Of a stretch of 45,855 nt of DNA, positions 17,183 to 25,593 are shown one piece after another (positions within the stretch are counted from its first letter, which is position 1; every line of letters begins with the position of its first letter). The stretch is from NCBI GenBank assembly GCA_000415505.1, contig KE354178.1, positions 1 to 45,855 of the forward strand, in the 5' to 3' direction. Source of the stretch: Streptomyces afghaniensis 772 (GTDB lineage Bacteria > Actinomycetota > Actinomycetes > Streptomycetales > Streptomycetaceae). The notes beneath the pieces are model-generated. The model was not told where the DNA came from and ran no database searches. It worked only from the letters and a program-made list of their open reading frames with translations. The position numbers were made by a program, and so were the translations under genes.

Positions 17183-18988
17183 GTGGGTAGAACCATGCCT
17201 GGGGGCGGTCGGCACAGACGCCGGATACGCATCGGCCTTCCCGTCGCCGCGGCCGGTGTGGCCGCCGCCGTGGCCGCCGCGCTGCTGACGACGTCCGCCG
17301 GCGCGGCCACCCCGCTGCCGCAGCCGACGGTCAAGCCCGCCACCAGCTCGCCGTCGCTCGCCGAGCTGGAGAAGCGCGTCGCGGGTGCCATGGCCGGTGA
17401 CGACGTCGCGGGCAAGACGAGCAAGGCGTCGCTGAGCGCGAGCTCGAGCACGAGCCCTTCCACCATCGACCCGAAGATCATCGGCGGCAGCGAGACGACC
17501 ATCACCTCGGCCCCGTGGATGGCGCAGCTGCACTACTACGACGACCGGGGCACCTCGACCACCAGCGACGACATCGGCTTCTTCTGCGGCGGCGCCGTCG
17601 TCGCGCCGACGAAGATCCTCACCGCCGCGCACTGCGTCAAGGGCTACGACTGGCACGCCAACGGCGCGATCGTCACCGGCACCTCCCAACTGCCCTCGGC
17701 CGACGGCACAGACCTGCACGGCGGCACCGTCACCGGCATCTGGCGGCAGTGGAACCACCCGTCGTACAACGCGACGACCATCGACAACGACATCGCGGTG
17801 CTCACCCTGCCCGTCCCGGTGAAGGCCACGCCGATCCGCATGACGACGTCCGGCGACACCACGTCGTACCAGGCCGGCACCAGCGCCAAGGTCTACGGCT
17901 GGGGCCGCACCAGCTCCACCAGCGACGACATCTCCGAGACGCTGAAGACGGCCACGCTGCCCGTCCAGTCCGACACCACCTGCGCCGGCACGTACGGCAG
18001 CGACTTCGTCAAGGGCCACATGGTCTGTGCGGGCAAGCCCGCCACCGGCAGCGACACCGGCACCACCACCGCCTGCAACGGCGACTCCGGCGGCCCGCTG
18101 GTCGTGAACAACCGGATCGTCGGTGTCGTCTCCTGGGGCGTGACTGACTGCGTCGCCAAGGGCGCCTACAGCGTCTTCAGCAAGGTCAGCACCTACGTCG
18201 GCGCCGCCTACCCGCGCCTCGACGACACCAACATCAGCGGCGACCACAAGGCCGACCTGTGGGTGCGCAACGCCTCCACCAAGACGGGCTACTCCAAGGA
18301 CTCCAAGGGCACGTCCTTCGCCGCCCGCGAGTCCTGGGGCAACTGGAACGGCTTCAACACCGTCCTCCAGACGGACTTCGACCGGGACGGCTACCAGGAC
18401 CTGGTCTACCGGCGCAGCAGCGACGGCGACGTCTTCTGGACCCACTACGTGATCTCCACCGGCACCTGGTCCACCAAGCAGATCGCCGACAACTGGAAGA
18501 CCCGCACCCGCATCATCACCCCCGGTGACGTCACCGGCGACTACCTGCCCGACCTGCTCTCGGTCGACTCGGCGGGCGTGATGTGGATCTACCCGGGCAA
18601 GGGCAACGGCACCTTCTCGCCCCGCGTCAAGGTGAGCTCCGGCTGGAACCAGTACAACTCCGTGCGCGGCCACGGCGACTTCACCGGGGACGGCAAGACC
18701 GACCTGATCGCCCGCAGCGCGTCGGGCAGCTACATGTACCTCTACAAGGGCACCGGCAAGGCCGGCTCGGGCGCCTTCTCGGCCCGGGTCAAGGTGCGCA
18801 CCTGGAGCGGCTACAACGCCTTCGACGCCACAGGCGACATCACCGGCGACGGCAAGGCCGACTTCCTGGCCCGCACCCCCGGCGGGACGCTCTACCTGTA
18901 CCCGGGCACCGGCAAGGCGACCAGCGAGATCTTCGCCACAAGGATCTCTGTCGGTACCGATTTCAAGCAGTACGACATCTTCGGCTGA
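17183..18988 (+). CDS. Secreted trypsin-like serine protease with VCBS/FG-GAP repeats
   Basis: This 601-residue protein has a signal peptide (basic start, hydrophobic GLPVAAAGVAAAVAAALL, cleavage near SAGA-AT). A propeptide extends to about residue 98. A chymotrypsin-fold domain begins at IIGGSE. The triad is visible: H150 (TAAHC), D203 (DNDIAVL) and S302 (GDSGGP). The C-terminal half (about 350-600) has repeated Asp-rich units such as DFDRDGYQD, DVTGDYLPD, DFTGDGKTD and DITGDGKAD. These are FG-GAP/VCBS-type calcium-binding propeller repeats, common on streptomycete exoenzymes. GTG 17183 follows GAGGGGGGAC. Substrate is unknown. Confidence 0.9.
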   Translation: MGRTMPGGGRHRRRIRIGLPVAAAGVAAAVAAALLTTSAGAATPLPQPTVKPATSSPSLAELEKRVAGAMAGDDVAGKTSKASLSASSSTSPSTIDPKIIGGSETTITSAPWMAQLHYYDDRGTSTTSDDIGFFCGGAVVAPTKILTAAHCVKGYDWHANGAIVTGTSQLPSADGTDLHGGTVTGIWRQWNHPSYNATTIDNDIAVLTLPVPVKATPIRMTTSGDTTSYQAGTSAKVYGWGRTSSTSDDISETLKTATLPVQSDTTCAGTYGSDFVKGHMVCAGKPATGSDTGTTTACNGDSGGPLVVNNRIVGVVSWGVTDCVAKGAYSVFSKVSTYVGAAYPRLDDTNISGDHKADLWVRNASTKTGYSKDSKGTSFAARESWGNWNGFNTVLQTDFDRDGYQDLVYRRSSDGDVFWTHYVISTGTWSTKQIADNWKTRTRIITPGDVTGDYLPDLLSVDSAGVMWIYPGKGNGTFSPRVKVSSGWNQYNSVRGHGDFTGDGKTDLIARSASGSYMYLYKGTGKAGSGAFSARVKVRTWSGYNAFDATGDITGDGKADFLARTPGGTLYLYPGTGKATSEIFATRISVGTDFKQYDIFG

Positions 18989-19030
18989 AACCGCAGGTGA
19001 GCGAGGTACCCCTCGCCGACACGAACACAC

Positions 19031-19063
19031 ACTGTGCCCACCGCCCCACGCGGTGGGCACAGT
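19031..19063 (+). terminator. Terminator hairpin after the protease gene
   Basis: A perfect 14-bp stem (19031-19044 with 19050-19063) with a 5-nt loop, 42 bp after the protease stop. It should isolate the protease from the LCP gene. Confidence 0.85.
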
Positions 19064-19197
19064 CCGTTGTGCAACCCTTTCCCGAGTTTCTCCGTCTGAC
19101 CAGGCGGAGCGACGATGGTGCCAGGAGGCAGTCCCCGACCGATCACGCCTGGTACTGACCGCAGGGGGTAACCGACCGTAGACGAGCTGAGGAGCAC

Positions 19198-20334
19198 ATG
19201 TCTGCCGAGAGCACGCCGGGCCCGGGCATACCGGGCGATACCGGCACCAACGGGCCGCGCCACCGCGCCAAGGGCCGACGCCGCAAGCCCCCCAAGCGCC
19301 ACAAGGGCCTGATGGTGACGGCCTGGACCGCCGCGGGGATCGTCGTCCTGGGCGGCGCCGGGGCGGGGTACGTGTACTTCAAGCTCAACGGCAACCTCAA
19401 GAGCGTCGACATCGACCAGGCCCTCGGCACGGACCGGCCCAAGAAGGCCGACAACGGCTCGGAGAACATCCTCGTCCTCGGCTCCGACACCCGCGCCGGC
19501 GGCAACAAGAAGCTCGGCGGCGGCACCGACGACGGCAGCGCCCGCTCCGACACGGCGATGATCGTGCACGTCTACAAGGGCCACAAGAAGGCCAGCGTGG
19601 TCTCCATCCCGCGCGACACCCTCATCGACCGGCCCGAGTGCACGGACACCAAGGGCAAGCAGTACCCCGCCGCGAACGGCGTGATGTTCAACTCCGCGTA
19701 CTCCACCGGCGGGGCCGCCTGCGCCGTGAAGACCGTCGAGTCGATCACCGACCTGCGCATGGACCACTACCTGGAGGTCGACTTCGCCGGCTTCCAGCGG
19801 CTCATCGACGACCTCGGCGGCGTCGAGGTCACCACGACCAAGAACATCGACGACCCCGACAGCCACCTGAAGCTGAAGGCCGGCACCCACAGACTCGACG
19901 GCGAACAGGCCCTCGGCCTGGTCCGCACCCGGCACGGCGTCGGCGACGGCTCCGACCTCGGCCGCATCCAGCTCCAGCAGGCCTTCATCAAGGCGCTGGT
20001 CAACCAGGTCAAGGACGTCGGCGTCTTCACGAACCCGAAGAAGCTGCTCGACCTCGCGGAGACCGCGACCAAGACGGTGACGACCGACTCCGACCTCGGC
20101 TCGGTCAACAAGCTCGCGTCCTTCGCGGGCGGCCTCAAGGGCATCACCCCGTCCAACATGCACATGGTCACGATGCCGGTGGCCTACGACCCGGCCGACC
20201 CCAACCGGGTCCTGCTCCAGAAGAAGAAGGCCGACGAGATCTGGAAGGCCCTGGAGAACGACAAGCCGATCCCGAAGAGCGCGACGAAGGGCACGGCGAC
20301 AGGTGAAGCCAAGGGTGTCGTGAGCGGCCGGTAG
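19198..20334 (+). CDS. LytR-CpsA-Psr (LCP) family cell-wall ligase
   Basis: LCP proteins attach polyprenyl-linked glycopolymers to peptidoglycan outside the membrane. The 378-residue product has a basic cytoplasmic N-terminus, one membrane span (about 40-62, [19 protein letters not shown]) and an extracellular LCP domain. Family motifs are [34 protein letters not shown], the [15 protein letters not shown] segment and [21 protein letters not shown]. The pyrophosphate-binding arginines are present. GAGGAGC lies just before ATG 19198. The WecA-type transferase at 25594 could supply a lipid-linked precursor, but they are not in one operon. Confidence 0.9.
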   Translation: MSAESTPGPGIPGDTGTNGPRHRAKGRRRKPPKRHKGLMVTAWTAAGIVVLGGAGAGYVYFKLNGNLKSVDIDQALGTDRPKKADNGSENILVLGSDTRAGGNKKLGGGTDDGSARSDTAMIVHVYKGHKKASVVSIPRDTLIDRPECTDTKGKQYPAANGVMFNSAYSTGGAACAVKTVESITDLRMDHYLEVDFAGFQRLIDDLGGVEVTTTKNIDDPDSHLKLKAGTHRLDGEQALGLVRTRHGVGDGSDLGRIQLQQAFIKALVNQVKDVGVFTNPKKLLDLAETATKTVTTDSDLGSVNKLASFAGGLKGITPSNMHMVTMPVAYDPADPNRVLLQKKKADEIWKALENDKPIPKSATKGTATGEAKGVVSGR

Positions 20335-20343
20335 GAGGCGCGG

Positions 20344-20369
20344 GGAACAAACGACGGCAACCCCCGGTT
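20344..20369 (+). promoter_or_regulatory. SigR-type promoter upstream of rpmE
   Basis: GGAAC (20344-20348), an 18-bp spacer and GTT (20367-20369) match the SigR consensus GGAAY-N18-GTT. As I recall, rpmE is a known member of the SigR thiol-stress regulon in S. coelicolor. The start would be about 95 nt before the rpmE TTG. Downstream, CCAGTC-N6-GACTGG (20383-20400) forms an inverted repeat in the leader. Confidence 0.75.
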
Positions 20370-20473
20370 TTGGGGGATGGCCCCAGTCCTGGCAGACTGG
20401 TACGTCGGCCCCGGTTCACGCTCCCGCACCCCGCGGCAGCGACCCGGCGCCCTCCCGAAACCTAGGAGACACC

Positions 20474-20695
20474 TTGAAGCGCGACATCCACCCCGCGTAC
20501 GTCGAGACGCAGGTCAGCTGCACCTGCGGCGCGTCGTTCACCACCCGCAGCACCATCGAGTCCGGCGCGATCCGTGCCGATGTCTGCTCCGAGTGCCACC
20601 CGTTCTACACGGGCAAGCAGAAGATCCTCGACACCGGTGGCCGCGTGGCCCGCTTCGAGGCCCGCTTCGGCAAGGCCGCCGGCTCCAAGAAGTAG
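20474..20695 (+). CDS. rpmE: 50S ribosomal protein L31, zinc-binding form
   Basis: L31 sits at the ribosomal subunit interface. The 73-residue product has the four zinc-ligand cysteines C16, C18, C38 and C41 (SCTCG, VCSEC), so it is the C+ type. Such forms are often replaced by a cysteine-free paralogue when zinc is scarce. The start is TTG 20474, preceded by TAGGAG. It has its own SigR-type promoter and is followed by a terminator with a U run. Confidence 0.95.
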   Translation: MKRDIHPAYVETQVSCTCGASFTTRSTIESGAIRADVCSECHPFYTGKQKILDTGGRVARFEARFGKAAGSKK

Positions 20696-20707
20696 CGAGC
20701 CCCATTT

Positions 20708-20759
20708 CGCCGGTCCGCGGACGCGCCCCCTCACCGGGCGCTCCGGGACCGGCGTTTTT
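20708..20759 (+). terminator. Intrinsic terminator between rpmE and prfA
   Basis: CGCCGGTCC pairs perfectly with GGACCGGCG, with GC-rich sequence in the loop, followed by five T residues (20755-20759). This is one of the few terminators here with a clear U run. Confidence 0.85.
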
Positions 20760-20801
20760 GGTCGCCCGCCCCTTCACCCACGTCAGTACACAGGAGCCAA
20801 G

Positions 20802-21878
20802 ATGTTCGAGGCCGTCGAGGAACTCGTCGCCGAGCACGCCGACCTGGAGAAGAAGCTCGCCGACCCGTCGGTCCACGCCGACCAGGCCAACGCGCGCAGG
20901 ATGAACAAGCGTTACGCCGAGCTCACCCCGATCGTCGCCACGTACCGCTCCTGGACGCAGACGGGCGACGACATCGAGACCGCGCGCGAATTCGCCGCCG
21001 ACGACCCCGACTTCGTGGCCGAGGTCAAGGAGCTGGAGCAGCAGCGCGAGGAGCTGACCGAGAAGCTGCGCCTGCTCCTCGTCCCGCGCGATCCCAGCGA
21101 CGACAAGGACGTCATCCTCGAGATCAAGGCGGGCGCGGGCGGCGACGAGTCGGCCCTGTTCGCCGGCGACCTGCTGCGCATGTACCTGCGGTACGCCGAG
21201 CGCGTCGGCTGGAAGACCGAGATCATCGACGCCACCGAGTCCGAGCTGGGCGGCTACAAGGACGTCCAGGTCGCCGTGAAGACCAAGGGCGGCCAGGGCG
21301 CGACGGAGCCCGGACAGGGCGTGTGGGCCCGCCTGAAGTACGAGGGCGGCGTGCACCGCGTGCAGCGGGTCCCGGCCACCGAGTCCCAGGGCCGTATCCA
21401 CACCTCCGCCGCCGGTGTCCTCGTCACGCCCGAAGCCGAGGAGGTCGACGTGGAGATCAATCCCAACGACCTCCGCATCGACGTCTACCGCTCCTCCGGG
21501 CCGGGCGGACAGTCCGTCAACACCACCGACTCCGCCGTGCGCATCACGCACCTCCCGACCGGAGTCGTCGCCTCCTGCCAGAACGAGAAGAGCCAGTTGC
21601 AGAACAAGGAGCAGGCACTGCGTATCCTGCGCTCCAGGCTGCTCGCCATGGCACAGGAGGAGGCGGAGAGGGAGGCCGCCGACGCCCGCCGCAGCCAGGT
21701 CCGCACCGTCGACCGCTCCGAGAAGATCCGTACGTACAACTACCCGGAGAACCGCATCTCGGACCACCGTGTCGGCTTCAAGGCGTACAACCTGGACCAG
21801 GTCCTGGACGGCGACCTCGACGCGGTGATCCAGGCCTGTGTCGACGCGGACTCGGCCGCCAAGCTGGCAGCCGCGTAA
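20802..21878 (+). CDS. prfA: Peptide chain release factor 1
   Basis: RF1 reads UAA and UAG and triggers peptide release. The 358-residue protein has the stop-codon-reading PAT motif ([16 protein letters not shown]), and the catalytic GGQ in [16 protein letters not shown], with a C-terminal [21 protein letters not shown] segment as in RF1. CAGGAGCCAAG precedes ATG 20802. prmC, which methylates the GGQ glutamine, starts 35 bp downstream, a conserved operon. Confidence 0.97.
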   Translation: MFEAVEELVAEHADLEKKLADPSVHADQANARRMNKRYAELTPIVATYRSWTQTGDDIETAREFAADDPDFVAEVKELEQQREELTEKLRLLLVPRDPSDDKDVILEIKAGAGGDESALFAGDLLRMYLRYAERVGWKTEIIDATESELGGYKDVQVAVKTKGGQGATEPGQGVWARLKYEGGVHRVQRVPATESQGRIHTSAAGVLVTPEAEEVDVEINPNDLRIDVYRSSGPGGQSVNTTDSAVRITHLPTGVVASCQNEKSQLQNKEQALRILRSRLLAMAQEEAEREAADARRSQVRTVDRSEKIRTYNYPENRISDHRVGFKAYNLDQVLDGDLDAVIQACVDADSAAKLAAA

Positions 21879-21913
21879 GGACACGTAGGACTACTGAGTA
21901 CCGGAGGACTTGC

Positions 21914-22759
21914 GTGAATCTGCTGCTCGCGGAGGTGGCCCAGGCCACCCAGCGGCTCGCCGACGCCGGCGTGCCCTCGCCGCGCACCGACGCGGAGGAG
22001 CTCGCCGCGTTCGTGCACGGCGTCAAGCGCGGCGAGCTGCACTCCGTCAAGGACTCCGACTTCGACGCCCGCTACTGGGAGGTCATCGCCCGCCGCGAGG
22101 CCCGCGAGCCGCTCCAGCACATCACCGGGCGCGCCTACTTCCGGTATCTGGAACTCCAGGTCGGCCCCGGGGTGTTCGTGCCCCGGCCCGAGACGGAGTC
22201 CGTGGTCGGCTGGGCCATAGACGCCGTACGGGCCATGGACGTCGTCGAGCCGTGCATCGTCGACCTGTGCACCGGCTCCGGCGCCATCGCGCTCGCCCTC
22301 GCCCAGGAGGTGCCGCGTTCGCGCGTGCACGCCGTGGAGCTGTCCGAGGACGCCCTCAGGTGGACCCGCAAGAACGTGGAGGGGTCCAGGGTCGAGCTGC
22401 GCCAGGGAGACGCCCTGACGGCCTTCCCGGACCTCGACGGCCAGGTCGACCTGGTCATCACCAACCCGCCGTACATCCCGCTCACCGAGTGGGAGTATGT
22501 CGCCCCCGAGGCGCGGGACTACGACCCCGACCTGGCCCTGTTCTCCGGCGAGGACGGCCTCGACCTCATCCGGGGCCTGGAGCGCACCGCGCACCGGCTG
22601 CTGCGCCCCGGCGGTGTCGTGGTCGTGGAGCACGCCGACACCCAGGGCGGCCAGGTGCCGTGGATCTTCGCCGAGGACCGCGGCTGGACCGACGCCGCCG
22701 ACCACCCGGACCTGAACAACCGCCCGCGTTTCGCCACGGCCCGCAAGGCGCTGCCGTGA
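21914..22759 (+). CDS. prmC: Release-factor glutamine N5-methyltransferase
   Basis: PrmC (HemK) methylates the glutamine of the GGQ motif in RF1 and RF2 using S-adenosylmethionine. The 281-residue protein has an N-terminal helical domain, EPLQHITGRAYFRYLEL, VFVPRPETE, the SAM motif VDLCTGSGAIALALA and the catalytic VITNPPYIP motif. GTG 21914 is preceded by GGAGGA. It lies directly after prfA. Confidence 0.95.
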   Translation: MNLLLAEVAQATQRLADAGVPSPRTDAEELAAFVHGVKRGELHSVKDSDFDARYWEVIARREAREPLQHITGRAYFRYLELQVGPGVFVPRPETESVVGWAIDAVRAMDVVEPCIVDLCTGSGAIALALAQEVPRSRVHAVELSEDALRWTRKNVEGSRVELRQGDALTAFPDLDGQVDLVITNPPYIPLTEWEYVAPEARDYDPDLALFSGEDGLDLIRGLERTAHRLLRPGGVVVVEHADTQGGQVPWIFAEDRGWTDAADHPDLNNRPRFATARKALP

Positions 22760-22829
22760 GCACACCGGGCACACCGCAGTCTTCGTGGACTTCATCCCAG
22801 CAGCACGTGTACGAGGAGGCCAGCTAAAG

Positions 22830-23477
22830 ATGGCACGGCGATACGACACCAACGACGCGACCGACCGTGTGACCGGTCTGCGTGAGGCAGCGTCCGCCGT
22901 CCGCCGTGGCGAGCTCGTGGTGCTGCCGACGGACACGGTGTACGGCATCGGCGCCGACGCGTTCTCCTCGGAGGCGGTCGCCGACCTGCTGGAGGCCAAG
23001 GGCCGGGGCCGCAACATGCCCACGCCCGTCCTCATCGGCTCCCCGAACACGCTGCACGGGCTCGTCACGGACTTCTCGGAGCTGGCCTGGGAGCTGGTCG
23101 ACGCCTTCTGGCCGGGCGCGCTGACGCTCGTCGCCAAGCACCAGCCGTCCCTCCAGTGGGATCTGGGCGACACCCGTGGCACGGTCGCCGTGCGCATGCC
23201 GCTGCACCCCGTCGCCATCGAGCTGCTGACGGAGGTGGGCCCGATGGCCGTCTCCTCCGCCAACCTGACCGGCCACCCGGCGCCGGAGGACTGCGACGCC
23301 GCGCAGGAGATGCTCGGCGACTCCGTCTCCGTCTACCTCGACGGCGGCCCGACCCCCGGCAACGTCCCGTCGTCGATCGTCGACGTGACCCGTGAGGTGC
23401 CGCTGCTGCTGCGCGCCGGCGCGCTCTCCGCGGAAGAGCTGCGAAAGGTAGTACCCGACCTCGAGGTGGCGAATTGA
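22830..23477 (+). CDS. sua5: L-threonylcarbamoyladenylate synthase (Sua5/YrdC/YciO)
   Basis: This enzyme makes threonylcarbamoyl-AMP from threonine, bicarbonate and ATP for the t6A37 modification of ANN-reading tRNAs. The 215-residue product has the YrdC domain: ELVVLPTDTVYGIGADA, KGRGRNMPTPVLIGS, FWPGALTLVAK, GTVAVRMPLHP and VSSANLTGHPAP. The usual long Sua5 C-terminal extension is absent. GAGGAG lies a little far upstream of ATG 22830. The stop overlaps the following gene by TTGA. Confidence 0.92.
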   Translation: MARRYDTNDATDRVTGLREAASAVRRGELVVLPTDTVYGIGADAFSSEAVADLLEAKGRGRNMPTPVLIGSPNTLHGLVTDFSELAWELVDAFWPGALTLVAKHQPSLQWDLGDTRGTVAVRMPLHPVAIELLTEVGPMAVSSANLTGHPAPEDCDAAQEMLGDSVSVYLDGGPTPGNVPSSIVDVTREVPLLLRAGALSAEELRKVVPDLEVAN

Positions 23478-24154
23478 CGGCCCCTGGAGCGGGGCGTGGC
23501 ATAGGCAACGGGGAAAGCGCGGCGGAGATCACGACGACGTTCGTGGGGCTTCCGCGCGACAGCTTCCGCATCCTCCACGTCAGTACCGGCAACGTGTGCC
23601 GCTCGCCCATCACCGAGCGGCTGACCCGCCATTTCGTGCGGGAGCGGCTCGGGATCCTGGGCGGCGGGCTGATCGTGGAGAGCGCGGGCACCTGGGGTCA
23701 CGAGGGCGCCCCCATGGAGGCCAATGCGGAGACCGTGCTGGCCGACTTCGGCGCGGACGCCTCCGGCTTCACCGGGCGCGAACTCCTCGACGAGCACGTG
23801 ATCCGCGCCGACCTGGTGCTGACCGCCACCCGGGACCACCGGGCGCAGGTCATCTCCATGGGGCACTCGGCGGGCCTGCGGACCTTCACGCTCAAGGAGT
23901 TCACCCGTCTGGTGAAGGCCATCGACCCGACGACCCTGCCGCCCCTGGAGGAGGGCGTGGTCACCCGCGCGCGTGCGCTGGTGCGTGCCGCGGCGGCTCT
24001 ACGCGGGTGGCTGCTGGCCCCGAACGCCGAGGCGGACGAGGTGTACGACCCGTACGGGGCGCCCCTGACGTTCTTCCGGTCCATCGGCGACGAGATACAC
24101 CAGGCACTCGATCCGGTCGTCACGGCCCTCACGGGCGTCCCCGCAAAGACGTAA
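23474..24154 (+). CDS. Low-molecular-weight phosphatase-like protein lacking the nucleophilic Cys
   Basis: The 226-residue protein has the LMW protein-tyrosine-phosphatase/arsenate-reductase fold. Where the P-loop normally reads V-C-x-G-N-x-C-R-S-P, it has HVSTGNVCRSP: the first cysteine, the nucleophile, is Ser37, while C42 and R43 remain. It keeps ESAGTWGHEGAPM and ADLVLTATRDHR; the usual DP acid region is replaced by EVYDPYG. It may bind phosphate groups without catalysis, use C42, or have another role. The start TTG 23474 overlaps the sua5 stop, so it is coupled to sua5. A C-terminal stretch of about 60 residues extends beyond the usual family length. Confidence 0.82.
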   Translation: MTAPGAGRGIGNGESAAEITTTFVGLPRDSFRILHVSTGNVCRSPITERLTRHFVRERLGILGGGLIVESAGTWGHEGAPMEANAETVLADFGADASGFTGRELLDEHVIRADLVLTATRDHRAQVISMGHSAGLRTFTLKEFTRLVKAIDPTTLPPLEEGVVTRARALVRAAAALRGWLLAPNAEADEVYDPYGAPLTFFRSIGDEIHQALDPVVTALTGVPAKT

Positions 24155-24225
24155 CGACCGCGCGCCCCGGGGGCCCCGGGCCTACATTGGACGTACGTCA
24201 CCGTCGACGCCGCCCGGAGCCCACC

Positions 24226-25464
24226 ATGACGGTCACCCCTGCCATCGAGGCCGACCTCCTGCGCCGCCAGGACCCCGAACTCGCCGACATCCTGCTCGGC
24301 GAGCGGGAGCGGCAGGCGACCACGCTCCAGCTGATCGCCGCCGAGAACTTCAGCTCGCCGGCCGTCCTGGCCGCCCTCGGCTCGCCCCTCGCCAACAAGT
24401 ACGCCGAGGGCTACCCCGGAGCGCGGCACCACGGTGGCTGCGAGTTCGCCGACGTCGCCGAACGCGTCGCCGTGGACCGGGCCATGGCCCTGTTCGGCGC
24501 CGAGCACGCCAACGTCCAGTCCCACTCCGGCTCTTCGGCCGTCCTGGCCGCCTACGCCGCCCTGCTGCGCCCCGGTGACACCGTCCTCGCCCTCGGCCTG
24601 CCGTACGGCGGTCATCTCACGCACGGGTCGCCGGCGAACTTCTCCGGCCGCTGGTTCGACTTCGTCGGATACGGCGTGGATGCCGAGTCCGGGCTGATGG
24701 ACCACGAGCAGGTGCGCACCCTGGCGCGTACGCGTCGCCCCAAGGCGATCGTGTGCGGCTCGATCGCCTACCCCCGGCACATCGACTACGCGTTCTTCCG
24801 CGAGGTCGCCGACGAGGTGGGCGCGTACCTCGTCGCGGACGCCGCGCATCCCATCGGGCTGGTCGCCGGGGGAGCGGCGCCGAACCCGGTGCCGTACGCG
24901 GACATCGTCTGTGCCACGACTCACAAGGTGCTGCGGGGCCCGCGCGGCGGCATGATCCTGTGCCGCGCGGAGCTGGCCGAGCGGGTCGACCGGGCCGTGT
25001 TCCCTTTCACACAGGGCGGCGCGCAGATGCACACCATCGCCGCCAAGGCGGTCGCGTTCGGGGAGGCGGCAACTGAGGCGTTCGCCGTGTACGCCCATCA
25101 GGTGGTCGCCAATGCGAGGGTTCTCGCGGCCCGGCTGGCCGCCGAGGGCATGGCTGTCACCACGGGCGGCACGGACACCCATCTCATCACCGCCGACCCG
25201 GCGCCGCTCGGCGTCGACGGCCGCACCGCCCGGGGCCGTCTCGCCGCCGCCGGCCTGGTCATGGACTGCTGCGCGCTGCCACACGGCGACGCCCGGGGAC
25301 TCAGGCTGGGCACGGCCGCCGTCACCACGCAGGGCATGGGCGAGGCGGAGATGGCGCGGATCGCCAAGCTGCTCGCGGGGGTGCTCAGGGGCGTGACCGA
25401 GACCGCGAGGGCCCGTGAAGAAGTGCGGGAGCTGGCCGGTGGATTTCCGCCGTATCCCCGCTGA
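24226..25464 (+). CDS. glyA: Serine hydroxymethyltransferase
   Basis: GlyA interconverts serine and glycine with tetrahydrofolate and PLP. The 412-residue product has LIAAENFSSPAVLAALGSPLANKYAEGYPG, the QSHSGSSAVLAAYAALL segment, VADAAHPIGLVAGG, and the PLP lysine K234 in TTHKVLRGPRGGMI. The usual T-T-T-T-H-K-T-L run is altered to A-T-T-H-K-V-L. It may be the second, less typical glyA paralogue of streptomycetes. Start ATG 24226 follows CCGGAGCCCACC. It stands alone, 71 bp after the phosphatase-like gene. Confidence 0.9.
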   Translation: MTVTPAIEADLLRRQDPELADILLGERERQATTLQLIAAENFSSPAVLAALGSPLANKYAEGYPGARHHGGCEFADVAERVAVDRAMALFGAEHANVQSHSGSSAVLAAYAALLRPGDTVLALGLPYGGHLTHGSPANFSGRWFDFVGYGVDAESGLMDHEQVRTLARTRRPKAIVCGSIAYPRHIDYAFFREVADEVGAYLVADAAHPIGLVAGGAAPNPVPYADIVCATTHKVLRGPRGGMILCRAELAERVDRAVFPFTQGGAQMHTIAAKAVAFGEAATEAFAVYAHQVVANARVLAARLAAEGMAVTTGGTDTHLITADPAPLGVDGRTARGRLAAAGLVMDCCALPHGDARGLRLGTAAVTTQGMGEAEMARIAKLLAGVLRGVTETARAREEVRELAGGFPPYPR

Positions 25465-25525
25465 GACGGGGTAAGCGCACCAGGGTGCACAGCTACTCGT
25501 GCAACCATCGTCGCTACCCGGAAGT

Positions 25526-25560
25526 CCCCACACATATGCGCGCATCGCTAGGGTGTGGGG
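25526..25560 (+). promoter_or_regulatory. Inverted repeat spanning a -10 before the WecA-like gene
   Basis: CCCCACAC (25526-25533) and GTGTGGGG (25553-25560) are perfect complements 19 bp apart. Between them lie the palindrome ATGCGCGCAT (25535-25544) and TAGGGT (25549-25554), a plausible -10. It could be an operator or an RNA hairpin; the regulator is unknown. Confidence 0.4.
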
Positions 25561-25593
25561 CTGAGATGGCCAGCGAGACCTGTGGGGAAGCCC

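Noticed and set aside
14683-17505. 940-codon open frame antisense to rho
   Set aside because: High-GC shadow of rho: biased composition with no domain pattern, while the plus strand has complete Rho motifs.
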